Of a DNA stretch of 64,000 nucleotides, positions 33,324 through 41,996 are shown piece by piece; position 1 is the stretch's first letter, and each line of letters begins with the position of its first letter. Location of the stretch: NCBI GenBank assembly GCA_016703005.1, contig JADJCX010000001.1, positions 124,001 to 188,000 on the forward strand, in the 5' to 3' direction. This DNA comes from Flavobacteriales bacterium. GTDB lineage: Bacteria; Bacteroidota; Bacteroidia; Flavobacteriales_F; PHOS-HE28. Position numbers and translations under genes: made by a program. The notes under the pieces are model-generated. The model searched no databases, was not told where the DNA came from, and was given only the letters and a program-made list of their open reading frames with translations.

Positions 33324-36300
33324 CTACAAGCCCAACAACAATTTCACCGCCGCCTCCAATTGCTGGTCGCGGCCTTGGCTCACCACACCAGGATCCAATG
33401 CCTGTTTCACATCGGGTTCCAGTTGCAGGTTCTCCATGAAATTGCCGTTGTTGTCCACCATACCCACTTGTGGTATGCCGAACCACATGCCGTTCTGCAA
33501 GCCTTCCCACCACACGGCGGTGCCGGTGCCGGGCACGGGCATGCCAACCAGCTTGCCCACGCCGAGCGCGCGGTAGGTGACCGGGAACAAGTGCGCGTCG
33601 CTGTAGTTGCTTTCGCTCATCACCACGCAGCTCGGCTTTTGCCACTTGAACTGCGGCTCTGTGCCGAGGTTCTGTCCGCGCGGCTCCATGCGCATGTAGG
33701 TCTTCCCACTGAGGAAAGTCGCGAGGTCATCGTGCAGCCAACCGCCGCCATTGAAGCGCGTGTCCACGACCAAACCTTGTTTGCCACTGTAACGACCAAG
33801 CGCTTCCTCGTAAACGATCCGGTAGCTGTGGTCGTCCATGCCTTCCACATGCACGTAGCCCAGCTTGCCGCCGCTGAGGCTGTCCACGAGATGTCGGCAG
33901 CGCTCCACCCAGCGGTGGTAGAGCAGTTCACCTTCCTCCCATCCGTTTATGGGCTTCACGCTTTCCTCCCAACGGGTGTTGGTCTTGGGGTCGAACATGG
34001 AGAGCAACGTGGGCTTGCCGGCCTTGCGGTTCAGCAACTTGCTAGGGTCCATGTCGGCAGCGATCACCTGTCCATCGATCTTCTCGATCACATGGCCGGC
34101 CTTGATCTTCGAGTCCTTCTTGATCACGGGGCTCTTGTCCATCACCTCGGCGATCTTCAGTCCCGGTCCGGGTTCGTAGGCGAACAACACGCCGAGACTT
34201 GCGGTCTCATCCGCATTCGGTGTCTCCGGGCGGAAGCCGCTGCCGGTGTGACTCGCGTTCAGTTCGCCGAGCATTTCGCTGCACAACTCGGCCATGTCGA
34301 AGTTGTTGTTGATGAAGGGCAGGTAGCGCTGGTACTCGGCCTTGTACTTGTCCCAATCCACGCCCTGCAGGTCCACGCGGTAGAACTTCTTCTTCACCTG
34401 GCGCCAGATGTGTTCGAAGAGGTATGCGCGCTCGGCGGTCTCGTTCAGCAGCATGTCGCCGTTGATGCCCACGCCCTTGTTCTCGTTCTTCTCCAGATCG
34501 TACCGGTTGATGGCGCCGTTGTTCATATAGAACAGGTTCTTGCCGTCCTTGTCCAAGGTCAGCCCACCGGCGAAACCGTCGCCCATCTTGTTGATGATCT
34601 TCGTTTCCCGTGTGCGTATCTCGAACTGCCAGAGGTCGAAGCCCTTCTCGAAGCGCGCGAGGTAGTAGAGCTTCTCGCCGTCCTTGCTCAGCACCGCGCC
34701 GCTGAGGGCGCTTGAGTTCGGTGTCAATCGCACTTTGCGGTCCTCGATGCCTTCGAGTTCGATCTTGATGGGATCGACCTTTTTGTCCTTCTCCTCCTCC
34801 TTCTTGGCATCCTTCTCTTTCTTTTCCTTTTTCTCCTTCTCCGTCTTGCCTTCGTCGTCGCCGTCTTTCTTTTTCTCCTCGTCCTCTTTCGCAAGCGCCG
34901 CTTCCTCCTTGGTCATCTTGAACTTGTCGAAGGCTTCCTGCGTGAGGAACAGCGCATAGGCATCGCTCTGTCCGCCCCAGCTTGCATGGTTCTTCATGCC
35001 GTCGCGGTCGCTCACGAATAGGATGGCCTTGCCGTCCATGGCCCAATGGGGAACGTATCCGCCGTATCCGCTCTTGGTCAGGTCAACGATCTCCTTTCCG
35101 CCTTCGGCGCTGACCAGGCCCACCTGTCCGATCCACTGCTCGTCGTGCAGGAAGTTCACCAGGAACCATTTGCTGTCCGGGCTCCAGTCATACCACTGGT
35201 CCCCATCGGCGTAGCTGTAGTTCTTGTTGCCGGGGACGATGACGCGTGTTTGTTTGGTCGCGAGGTTCAGCACCTTCAAGGTCGTGCGCTCTTCCAAGTA
35301 AGCCACTTCCTTCCCGTCGGGTGAATACGCGCATTGGAACTCCTCGGCGGACGTGGTGAGCAGTGCTTCCTCCTTCAGCACTGTGGCATTGAAGAAATAC
35401 TTCTCCTCCTTGCGAACGATGGTGGTGGTATAGAGGTCCCAGCTTTGTCCGCGCTCCGTGGCGTAGAGCAGCGTACGGCCATCAGGGCTGAAGCTCACGT
35501 TGCGCTCCTGTTCAGGCGTGTTGGTCACGCGGCGGGTAGTGCCCTCCGAAACGGAAGTCACGAAAACTTCACCGCGATGGATGAAGGCCACCTCCTTGCC
35601 ATTCTTCGATACCTCGTACTCATCGGCGTTGTTCACGTTGATGGTCTTCTCCGGGTTGTACCGGCCATCGGTGTTGATGCGGACAGCCAATTTCTTCGGC
35701 TCGCTTCCGTCGGTCATGGTGTACAACTCACCGCGATAGCTGAAGCACAGTACACCGCCGTCGCTCATGCTCAAGTAGCGCACCGGGTGATCCGTAAAGC
35801 GGCTCACCTGAGTGCTCGCACCGCCACTAGCGGGCATCTTGTGGATGTTGAACGAGCCTTTCTCCTCGGTGAGGTAATAGATCGTATTGCCATCCTTGCT
35901 GAACACCGGGTTGCGATCCTCGCCCGCGAACGTGGTCAGTTGCTTGTACTCTTTCGTCGCAGGGTTGAACGTCCAGATGTCGCGTGTAACGCTGCTGGTG
36001 TGGTGCTTTCGCCATGTGTCTTCGTATCCCTTGCGATCGTGGTAAGCGATGAGCGTTCCGGCCGGGTTGTACCTGGCCCTTTCCATTGCGATGGTACTGA
36101 GCTGCATAGGCCGACCGCCGGTTACGGGAACGGTGTACAATTCACCAAGGCCGCCTACTGGGAACTGTTGCATCCGCACATCGTCCTGCCGACCACCATA
36201 GAAGATGACCTGTGTATTGTCCGCCGAGAAGTCGCTGGGCACTTCGCCGCTCGAATCGAAAGTGAGACGGGTAGGTGTGCCACCGTTGCTCGGCATCACG

Positions 36301-36578
36301 AAGACATCGGCGTTGCCGTAGCGGATGCTGGCGAAGGCCAGTTGTTTCCCATCATGGCTCCATACCGGCGAATGGTCGAAGGCCTCGTTGGTGGTCAATG
36401 GTACGGCATCACCTCCGGTGGTCGCCACACGCCAGATGTCACCCTGATAGCAAAAGGCGATGGTCTGGCCGTCGGGGCTGATCGCCGCATTGCGCAGCCA
36501 AAGCGGATCGCTCTGTGCATTGGACAACAAGGTGAAAACGGCCAATGGAAAGAGCAGAGCGGAACGGAATACGTGCAT
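33324..36578 (-). CDS. tricorn-like S41 protease
   Basis: 1084 residues: a signal peptide (FRSALLFPLAVFTLLSNAQS), two tricorn-type propeller regions (about 20-340 and 350-700; IAFCYQGDIWRVATTGGDAV, VSFSPDGRTLLYAT), a very Lys/Glu/Asp-rich linker (about 570-610), a PDZ-like domain (VIEKIDGQVIAAD) and a C-terminal S41 protease domain with the probable nucleophile Ser993 in ESNYSDAHLFP. Tricorn-type enzymes degrade peptides; an exported form probably works in the periplasm. It is a single gene, next to the RAYT locus. Confidence 0.9.
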   Translation of the reverse strand: MHVFRSALLFPLAVFTLLSNAQSDPLWLRNAAISPDGQTIAFCYQGDIWRVATTGGDAVPLTTNEAFDHSPVWSHDGKQLAFASIRYGNADVFVMPSNGGTPTRLTFDSSGEVPSDFSADNTQVIFYGGRQDDVRMQQFPVGGLGELYTVPVTGGRPMQLSTIAMERARYNPAGTLIAYHDRKGYEDTWRKHHTSSVTRDIWTFNPATKEYKQLTTFAGEDRNPVFSKDGNTIYYLTEEKGSFNIHKMPASGGASTQVSRFTDHPVRYLSMSDGGVLCFSYRGELYTMTDGSEPKKLAVRINTDGRYNPEKTINVNNADEYEVSKNGKEVAFIHRGEVFVTSVSEGTTRRVTNTPEQERNVSFSPDGRTLLYATERGQSWDLYTTTIVRKEEKYFFNATVLKEEALLTTSAEEFQCAYSPDGKEVAYLEERTTLKVLNLATKQTRVIVPGNKNYSYADGDQWYDWSPDSKWFLVNFLHDEQWIGQVGLVSAEGGKEIVDLTKSGYGGYVPHWAMDGKAILFVSDRDGMKNHASWGGQSDAYALFLTQEAFDKFKMTKEEAALAKEDEEKKKDGDDEGKTEKEKKEKKEKDAKKEEEKDKKVDPIKIELEGIEDRKVRLTPNSSALSGAVLSKDGEKLYYLARFEKGFDLWQFEIRTRETKIINKMGDGFAGGLTLDKDGKNLFYMNNGAINRYDLEKNENKGVGINGDMLLNETAERAYLFEHIWRQVKKKFYRVDLQGVDWDKYKAEYQRYLPFINNNFDMAELCSEMLGELNASHTGSGFRPETPNADETASLGVLFAYEPGPGLKIAEVMDKSPVIKKDSKIKAGHVIEKIDGQVIAADMDPSKLLNRKAGKPTLLSMFDPKTNTRWEESVKPINGWEEGELLYHRWVERCRHLVDSLSGGKLGYVHVEGMDDHSYRIVYEEALGRYSGKQGLVVDTRFNGGGWLHDDLATFLSGKTYMRMEPRGQNLGTEPQFKWQKPSCVVMSESNYSDAHLFPVTYRALGVGKLVGMPVPGTGTAVWWEGLQNGMWFGIPQVGMVDNNGNFMENLQLEPDVKQALDPGVVSQGRDQQLEAAVKLLLGL

Positions 36579-36711
36579 TTGATCGGGAGGGGTTTGTACT
36601 AACGGCCGCTAAACTATCCAGCCCCAACGCTCAACCGTCACGGGATGAGCGGTTGATGTCGTGCACCTTTGTGGCATGATCACATCCGCGGCCCCCCGCT
36701 CCATCGACACC

Positions 36712-37173
36712 ATGCCTGCGCACGCCCGTGTGTGGGTGTACAAGAGCGCGAAAGCGTTCACGCCCGAGCAGAAGGCTGCGATCCTTTCGCGTGGCGCTGC
36801 TTTCGCTTCTTCATGGGCGGCCCATGGAGCAGCGCTGGACGCTTGTGTTGATGTGCTGCACGACCACTTGGTGGTCATCGCCGTGGATGAACAGCAGGCC
36901 ATGGCGAGCGGTTGTAGCATTGATAAAAGTGTGCACTTGGTGCAGGCACTGGAACGCGAACTTGGCGTGCTGCTTACTGATCGTATGGTGGTGCTATACG
37001 AGCAGGAAGGAACCATCGCGACGTGTCGCGTGCCGGAAGTTGAGAACCTGTTGAAGTCCGGGGAACTGCAGGCGGATACGATCGTGTTCGATGATCTGGT
37101 TCCGACCATAGCGGAGTTGAAACAACGCCTGCGGGTGCCTTTGGGGGCCACGTGGATGGTCCGGTACCTGTGA
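36712..37173 (+). CDS. conserved Bacteroidota protein, often mislabelled ABC transporter ATPase
   Basis: 153 residues from MPAHARVWVYKSAKAFTPEQ; an ATG at 36676 would add 12. No Walker motifs are present, so an ATPase label carried by homologues would be wrong. The conserved pattern is WVYKSxxAFT, then HDHLVVIAVDE, then SGCSIDKSVHLVQALE and the C-terminal RVPLGATWMVRYL. The single Cys in the GCSIDKS segment may be functional. Related genes often sit near (Fe-S)-binding proteins like those at 29916 and 31801. Function unknown. Confidence 0.7.
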   Translation: MPAHARVWVYKSAKAFTPEQKAAILSRGAAFASSWAAHGAALDACVDVLHDHLVVIAVDEQQAMASGCSIDKSVHLVQALERELGVLLTDRMVVLYEQEGTIATCRVPEVENLLKSGELQADTIVFDDLVPTIAELKQRLRVPLGATWMVRYL

Positions 37174-37258
37174 TCACCCTTGTCATGTTTCCATGTGGTC
37201 GGACAATTCGCCCCGATTACATTCGTTACCGCATCGGATCCAATTCATACCCCACCGC

Positions 37259-38029
37259 ATGAAGACCTGTATACAACGCTTGATTTTGTTCGCGAGCCTC
37301 CTGCTCGTGCCATTCCTCTCAAGCGCCCAAAGCAACATGGAGGATGTGGTCTACTTGAAGAACGGCAGCATCATACGCGGGATCATTATCGAGCAGGTCC
37401 CCAATGTGAGCTTGAAGCTGAAGACGAACGATGGCAACCTGTTCGTCTTCCGTATTGAGGAAGTGGAGAAGATCACCAAGGAACAAACGGCGGCCAAGCC
37501 ACGCGAGCGGAGTGCGGAACAGGCTTCGGCACCATCCTTAGGCGATGGTGATATCAAGAAGAAGGGGTACAGTATGATCGCCGAGATCTGTCCCGCCATC
37601 GGCATAGACGATATGGATGGCAAGACCTCCATCGGGATCCAAGTGATCAACGGCTATCAGCTCAACCCGCATTTGAACATTGGTGCTGGCCTCGGGCTGC
37701 ACAAGCATTTCGGTGGCAATACCTACGCTCCGATCTTCCTCGACCTGCGCATTGCGTTCATGCCCAAGCGCGTTTCACCGTTCCTGGATCTTGCGGGCGG
37801 TTGGGCGCTTGGACTAGTGGATGAGAAGGAGAGCGGGGTCTACTTCAACCCGTCATTCGGTGTGCGGTTCTTCGTAAGCCGCAACACAGCCCTTCAAATG
37901 AGTTTGGGCTACCGGTATCAGGAGACATCGGTGACCTACCAAGGTTGGGACCCCTATGGCTACTACAACATCAAGGAGGAAACGGACAACCTCAATGCGA
38001 TCACGCTCAAGTTCGGCGTGAATCTGTAA
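37259..38029 (+). CDS. outer-membrane beta-barrel-like protein
   Basis: 256 residues starting MKTCIQRLILFASLLLVPFL with a signal peptide ending SSAQ. The mature N-terminus NMEDVVYLKNGSIIRGIIIE is a small strand-rich module seen before OMP_b-brl barrels. A Lys/Ala-rich linker (about 80-100) and an eight-strand-like barrel follow (YSMIAEICPAIGIDD ... AITLKFGVNL, ending in a typical aromatic/hydrophobic strand). It is probably an outer-membrane protein of unknown ligand. A short deleted copy follows immediately. Confidence 0.8.
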   Translation: MKTCIQRLILFASLLLVPFLSSAQSNMEDVVYLKNGSIIRGIIIEQVPNVSLKLKTNDGNLFVFRIEEVEKITKEQTAAKPRERSAEQASAPSLGDGDIKKKGYSMIAEICPAIGIDDMDGKTSIGIQVINGYQLNPHLNIGAGLGLHKHFGGNTYAPIFLDLRIAFMPKRVSPFLDLAGGWALGLVDEKESGVYFNPSFGVRFFVSRNTALQMSLGYRYQETSVTYQGWDPYGYYNIKEETDNLNAITLKFGVNL

Positions 38030-38061
38030 GGGCGTACTACGGCTCCCCCTTATATGGCACG

Positions 38062-38208
38062 ATGGTCACACGTGTCTTGCGCTGTCTGCTTCCGCTGCTC
38101 TTGCTATTGCCGCTGTGGAGCAGTGCGCAAACGGACATGGAGGACGTGGTTTACCTGAAGAACGGCAGCATGAACGCCGTCACGCTGAAGTTCGGCGTTT
38201 CGTTCTAG
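38062..38208 (+). pseudogene. 48-residue internally deleted copy of the upstream barrel gene
   Basis: It starts MVTRVLRCLLPLLLLLPLWS, a good signal peptide, followed by SAQTDMEDVVYLKNGS, matching the mature N-terminus of the preceding protein. It jumps directly to MNAVTLKFGVSF and a stop, matching that protein's last 12 residues (LNAITLKFGVNL). About 190 residues of the middle are missing in frame. The reading frame is intact, so a 25-residue exported peptide could still be made. It probably arose by tandem duplication followed by internal deletion. Confidence 0.8.
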
Positions 38209-39446
38209 TCCGTGCGCACCCCGAAAATGTCCGAGCGCTCTTTCGGTCGTTCAGCATCTCGCCAGAGGAACCCCGGCAGCATCTGTTCGCTTTTTGGTGC
38301 TTTGCTCAAGGGCCATAGCACCGCATCCGGCCGCGTGATGAACGAAACCGTATGCACTTGCGCCTGCCCCGTGGTGTCGTTGGAGATGGCGACATCGATG
38401 CGGCTGCACACGGCCGTGTTCATGCCCATGATGCGCTCAACCCCATCCTTTGTTTCCTTGGCGAAATAGACGGTGCGGCTGTTGCCTTCGGCGACCACGG
38501 TGCGCAACGCATCTTCATCGAAATAGCCAGTGAGCGTCGTGCCGACCACTTGGTCGTAGTGCACGCTGTCCGACTGGGAGGCCATGAAGGCGTTCCCAAC
38601 AACGAAGAGCCGATGGGCCCGGCCGTCCTTCAGCGCAATGCGGATGCTATCGCCGGTGATCTGGTCCTTGCCGCTCCACAGCACCGGTGATCGGAACATG
38701 TGGATCATGCTGTCCGCTCCGGCATAGGCCAAGCTGTCGCAGGCACCTTGCATGTCGCTCTTGAAGAAACGTACGCCATGGAACGCACGGATCAGACGGG
38801 CCTCCTCCTGTCCTCCCCCGGCAGCACTGGTGTCGGCGCCGGCTTTCGTGGCCACCAGACTATCACCATGGAGAAAGAGACTGTCGCCACCGATGAGCAT
38901 CACCATTTGCGCACGACCGGTAACGATCGACTTGTCGCGCACTTCATCGTACCAGGCGCGGTCGCCGAGCACCAACAAGTCGTTCGTCGTGTCGCGTATG
39001 GCCACATTGCCGAACGCCTCGCCGATGCCGCTCTTCCGGTCGTAGCGGATACTGTCACCACTGATCTCCTGCCCCTTGCTCACAAGCCGTGCGCCTTTGC
39101 CGAACCGGGCAAGGTCCTTGCGCGTGTCGTACCAGCCTTCGTTGCAGTGCACCACACTGCTGTCCTTTTGGGTGATGGTGGTGGGGCCGAAGAAGCGGGC
39201 GATGCCGGTGGCCGTTTCGTAGCGCAGGGTGTCGCTCTCGATGATGCGTTCAGGATGCTTCAGCAGCACCGATCCACTGAAGAGGAAAGCCCGTTCGCCG
39301 GCCATGTACAGTCCTCGCTTACTGGTCAGGGTATTGTTCTCCTTCTTGCTCACGATCGTGCCGCCGTTGCTGTACACTGCTGTCCGGGCCCGCAGGTCGT
39401 AGACCAGCGCATCCGTTGTCAACTGCATGTCGGGGTTTGTGAGCAC
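38205..39446 (-). CDS. OstA/LptA-like protein, C-terminal part (frameshift)
   Basis: Continues the family sequence from VLTNPDMQLTTDALVYDLRA through repeated OstA strands (GLYMAGERAFLFSGSVLLKH, RYDRKSGIGEAFGNVAIRD) to FLWRDAERPKERSDIFG. These beta-jellyroll repeats bind lipid A during LPS transport across the periplasm. The upstream end belongs to the same gene as 39419-39811 but in a different frame. The stop overlaps the last 4 nt of the convergent mini-gene. Confidence 0.8.
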   Translation of the reverse strand: MLTNPDMQLTTDALVYDLRARTAVYSNGGTIVSKKENNTLTSKRGLYMAGERAFLFSGSVLLKHPERIIESDTLRYETATGIARFFGPTTITQKDSSVVHCNEGWYDTRKDLARFGKGARLVSKGQEISGDSIRYDRKSGIGEAFGNVAIRDTTNDLLVLGDRAWYDEVRDKSIVTGRAQMVMLIGGDSLFLHGDSLVATKAGADTSAAGGGQEEARLIRAFHGVRFFKSDMQGACDSLAYAGADSMIHMFRSPVLWSGKDQITGDSIRIALKDGRAHRLFVVGNAFMASQSDSVHYDQVVGTTLTGYFDEDALRTVVAEGNSRTVYFAKETKDGVERIMGMNTAVCSRIDVAISNDTTGQAQVHTVSFITRPDAVLWPLSKAPKSEQMLPGFLWRDAERPKERSDIFGVRTD

Positions 39447-39811
39447 AACTCCCGCCCCGGCGCCTCGCCTTTGCCATGCATGGTTGCACGCCTGTCTTTG
39501 CCACTGTAATCCAATTGGTGCCCGGTGATGCGCAGTGTATCGCCTTGGGAGATGGTGACCTTGCTGAAGGCCTTCACGCTCTGGTCCTCGTAGATGTATG
39601 CGCTGTCGCAGGTCATGATGGCGTCCACATGCCTGAAGCGCGCGTTGCCCACGAGCCGCTGTGCGCCTGGCGCAATGGAATCATCGTACACCAGCTTGTC
39701 CACACCGAGGATCTCGATGCGGTCGGTTTGCGCCGTGCAGGTCAGCGCCGAAACGGCCACGGCAACGATGAGAACGGAACGAAAGCCCGGGCCGGCAAGC
39801 GACGGCATCAT
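39419..39811 (-). CDS. OstA/LptA-like protein, N-terminal part (frameshift)
   Basis: It starts MMPSLAGPGFRSVLIVAVAV with a signal peptide (ALTCTAQ), followed by RIEILGVDKLVYDDSIAPGA and HVDAIMTCDSAYIYEDQ, the typical Bacteroidota OstA start. After HGKGEAPG the frame runs out. Adding one base to the C run at 39455-39458 (G run on the coding strand) rejoins AGVVLTNPDMQL in the C-terminal part. The intact gene would be about 535 residues. Confidence 0.8.
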   Translation of the reverse strand: MMPSLAGPGFRSVLIVAVAVSALTCTAQTDRIEILGVDKLVYDDSIAPGAQRLVGNARFRHVDAIMTCDSAYIYEDQSVKAFSKVTISQGDTLRITGHQLDYSGKDRRATMHGKGEAPGRELCSQTPTCS

Positions 39812-39987
39812 ACCTGACGTGACTTCATGAGCGTGCCTCTTCAACAGTCGTGCCTTCCGGCGATCGGCGATGGTTCTGCTCACGGCGGCGAAGATCGTGG
39901 TCCGCGACCGCTATGTTGTCCATTGCTGTTTGAAAACTCCTTTCAAGACCGGGTAAGGTGCATGAGAGGCGGGGTCATCTTCGCAGC

Positions 39988-40389
39988 ATGGGCAGGACCT
40001 TCGAGCATTTCTGGGAGGGCATTTACCACGGCGCCATTGAGGCGCTCACACTGTTGCTGCTGCTGTTAGCGGTGTTAACTGTGTGGGGCTGGCTCAACAA
40101 CCGTCGATTCAAGCCGAGCGAGCGGGGTGGGATCATCCCGTGGATGCTTGTGCTCTTTGCGTTTGCGTTGGTGTTGGTGTTGCGCGCCTTCGACGGCCCG
40201 TGGCCGTTGGCGATCGCGATATGTGTTGCGGTGCTGGTCGCAGGCTTCATGGGTCGCGTGGTGAAGGAGAAGGATCTCTGGCTGCCGGCCATATTGTTGG
40301 CAACGCTGATCGGAATGGACTATATGTTGAGCGCTCTCGTGCTTGCATTCTTCGGTGGTTTAGTGTTGCTGCTCACCGCACGTCGATGA
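39988..40389 (+). CDS. four-helix membrane protein, unknown
   Basis: 133 residues from MGRTFEHFWEGIYHGAIEAL. Hydrophobic stretches LTLLLLLLAVLTVWGW, WMLVLFAFALVLVLRAF, PLAIAICVAVLVAGF and LPAILLATLIGMDYMLSALV predict four to five membrane helices. It overlaps the CotH-like gene by 4 nt (ATGA) and is likely the first gene of the CotH cassette. No family recognised; an accessory membrane protein is possible. Confidence 0.65.
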   Translation: MGRTFEHFWEGIYHGAIEALTLLLLLLAVLTVWGWLNNRRFKPSERGGIIPWMLVLFAFALVLVLRAFDGPWPLAIAICVAVLVAGFMGRVVKEKDLWLPAILLATLIGMDYMLSALVLAFFGGLVLLLTARR

Positions 40390-41996
40390 AGAAGAAGGCC
40401 GACAGCCGGACGACCCCGCTCATAGTATTGGCTGTGGTGGTATGCGGTGTTGTGGGTGCCGGCTATCTGCAATTCGGTGTGCAACGTGCTACCGGCATGA
40501 CCATGGCCGCCGCGCTGAGCGTAACCGCAGATGGGCTTCTGGAAGGTTCTGTTGAACACCGGTTGCGTGTGGTGGAAGTCGAGGTGGATGATCAGGTGCT
40601 GGACAGCATGCAGAGCAACTTGCCTTACAGCGGCACGAAGTGGGAAAAGGCGGCATTGTGGGACAACGGCATTCGCTATCCGGTGGAGTTCCGCTACCGC
40701 GGTTATGGTGCCATTCACCACCTCGGCGAAAAGAAGTCGTTCCGGTTGAAGATGAAGCGCAACGGGGCCTTCGGTCCCTATGAGCGGTTGAATTTCCTCA
40801 ACCCGAAGAGCTTCAACATGATCAACGTGCACCTATCGTATTGGATCGCCGCGCGCATGGGTGTCGCGGTACCGTATAACGACATGGTCTTCATGCGATT
40901 GAACGGTGAGGACCATGGCGTGATGCACCTGTGCGAACAGGTGGATGCTGACTACGAGCGCAACCGGCGAATGGCTCCCAGCGACGTGCCCATGTACAAG
41001 GGCGACTTCGCTCCCACGAACGTGCGTGATAGTGTGAAGCATGGTTTGCTGTGGAAGTCAGCTGACCATTGGCAATACTTGGGCGATGCCGATAGCACGG
41101 ATGCGCGTCGGAAGCTCGAAGGCTTGGTCCATTTGGTCAACGTGAAGGACCTGTCTTGGCAGCAGCGCCGCGACTCCTTGGAGACGGTGATCGATGTGGA
41201 TGCCTTCCTGCGTTTCGCTGCGGCGATGAAAGTGCTGGAGACGCGACACATCGATAACTACCATAACCAGTTGCTGGTGCTCAGTCCGCGTACGGGGAAG
41301 TTCTACCCTGTACTGTGGGATCCCATCTTCCTCTTCGCGCCTGCTGACGAACCGCTGTACCCGATGTACGACGCGCTCTCGTACTGGCTGCTGCGCGATC
41401 CCGAGTGGCGATGGAAGCGCGACCGGTACATCGTGGATGCATTGCGCTTGCTGCACACCGATAGTCTGGCATACCGGTACATGGATGAAGTGATCGCGCG
41501 GATCGAACCGAGCGTCTTCGCCGATCGCAACAAGTATGGTGTGCTCAGTATGGCCGGTCAGGATGTGGACAAGTACAGCGTACTGCATTGGGCCTATTCC
41601 ACCGACCAATTGCGGAAGCAGATGTCATCGCATTGGAATGGACTGTTGGCAGAGTTCGGGACGAGCAACATCCAAGTGAAGCGCGAGGGGAACAACGTGA
41701 CCATTGCCGGCACCGGTGTTCCTCCGTTGGAGCTCACGCTTACCGGCGATTCACTTCGTGTGGACGCGACCAGCGGTGGCAAGGACTATCGTATGGATGT
41801 TATCGAAGAGGGCGCTACTGCGTTGCGCCTGCGCATCTTCCCGTGGACCGCGCAGAACATGAAAGGCAGCGCGTACAACGAACGACAACGCTACCTGCTG
41901 CAACCGTGGAATGTAACGGTGCGCATTGTCGATGGCCGCTTGCGCGATGCGCGGGCAACAACCTATTTCAACCATGGCCAAAAAGAGGCGCGGTAG
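40386..41996 (+). CDS. CotH-like kinase protein
   Basis: 536 residues, one N-terminal membrane anchor (PLIVLAVVVCGVVGAGYLQF), then a CotH-kinase region. Recognisable elements are VEFRYRGYGAIHHLGEKKSF (conserved Arg-rich strand), MRLNGEDHGVMHLCEQVDAD (family Gly-x-x-x-L-x-E signature), YHNQLLVLS and the catalytic-type Asp in GKFYPVLWDPIF. CotH proteins are atypical surface kinases that can phosphorylate proteins or sugars. Its stop overlaps the start of the next, related gene by 23 nt. Confidence 0.8.
   Translation: MKKKADSRTTPLIVLAVVVCGVVGAGYLQFGVQRATGMTMAAALSVTADGLLEGSVEHRLRVVEVEVDDQVLDSMQSNLPYSGTKWEKAALWDNGIRYPVEFRYRGYGAIHHLGEKKSFRLKMKRNGAFGPYERLNFLNPKSFNMINVHLSYWIAARMGVAVPYNDMVFMRLNGEDHGVMHLCEQVDADYERNRRMAPSDVPMYKGDFAPTNVRDSVKHGLLWKSADHWQYLGDADSTDARRKLEGLVHLVNVKDLSWQQRRDSLETVIDVDAFLRFAAAMKVLETRHIDNYHNQLLVLSPRTGKFYPVLWDPIFLFAPADEPLYPMYDALSYWLLRDPEWRWKRDRYIVDALRLLHTDSLAYRYMDEVIARIEPSVFADRNKYGVLSMAGQDVDKYSVLHWAYSTDQLRKQMSSHWNGLLAEFGTSNIQVKREGNNVTIAGTGVPPLELTLTGDSLRVDATSGGKDYRMDVIEEGATALRLRIFPWTAQNMKGSAYNERQRYLLQPWNVTVRIVDGRLRDARATTYFNHGQKEAR

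Noticed and set aside
36712..37173. ABC transporter ATPase
   Set aside because: No Walker A, Walker B or signature motif; the label comes from homologue names only.
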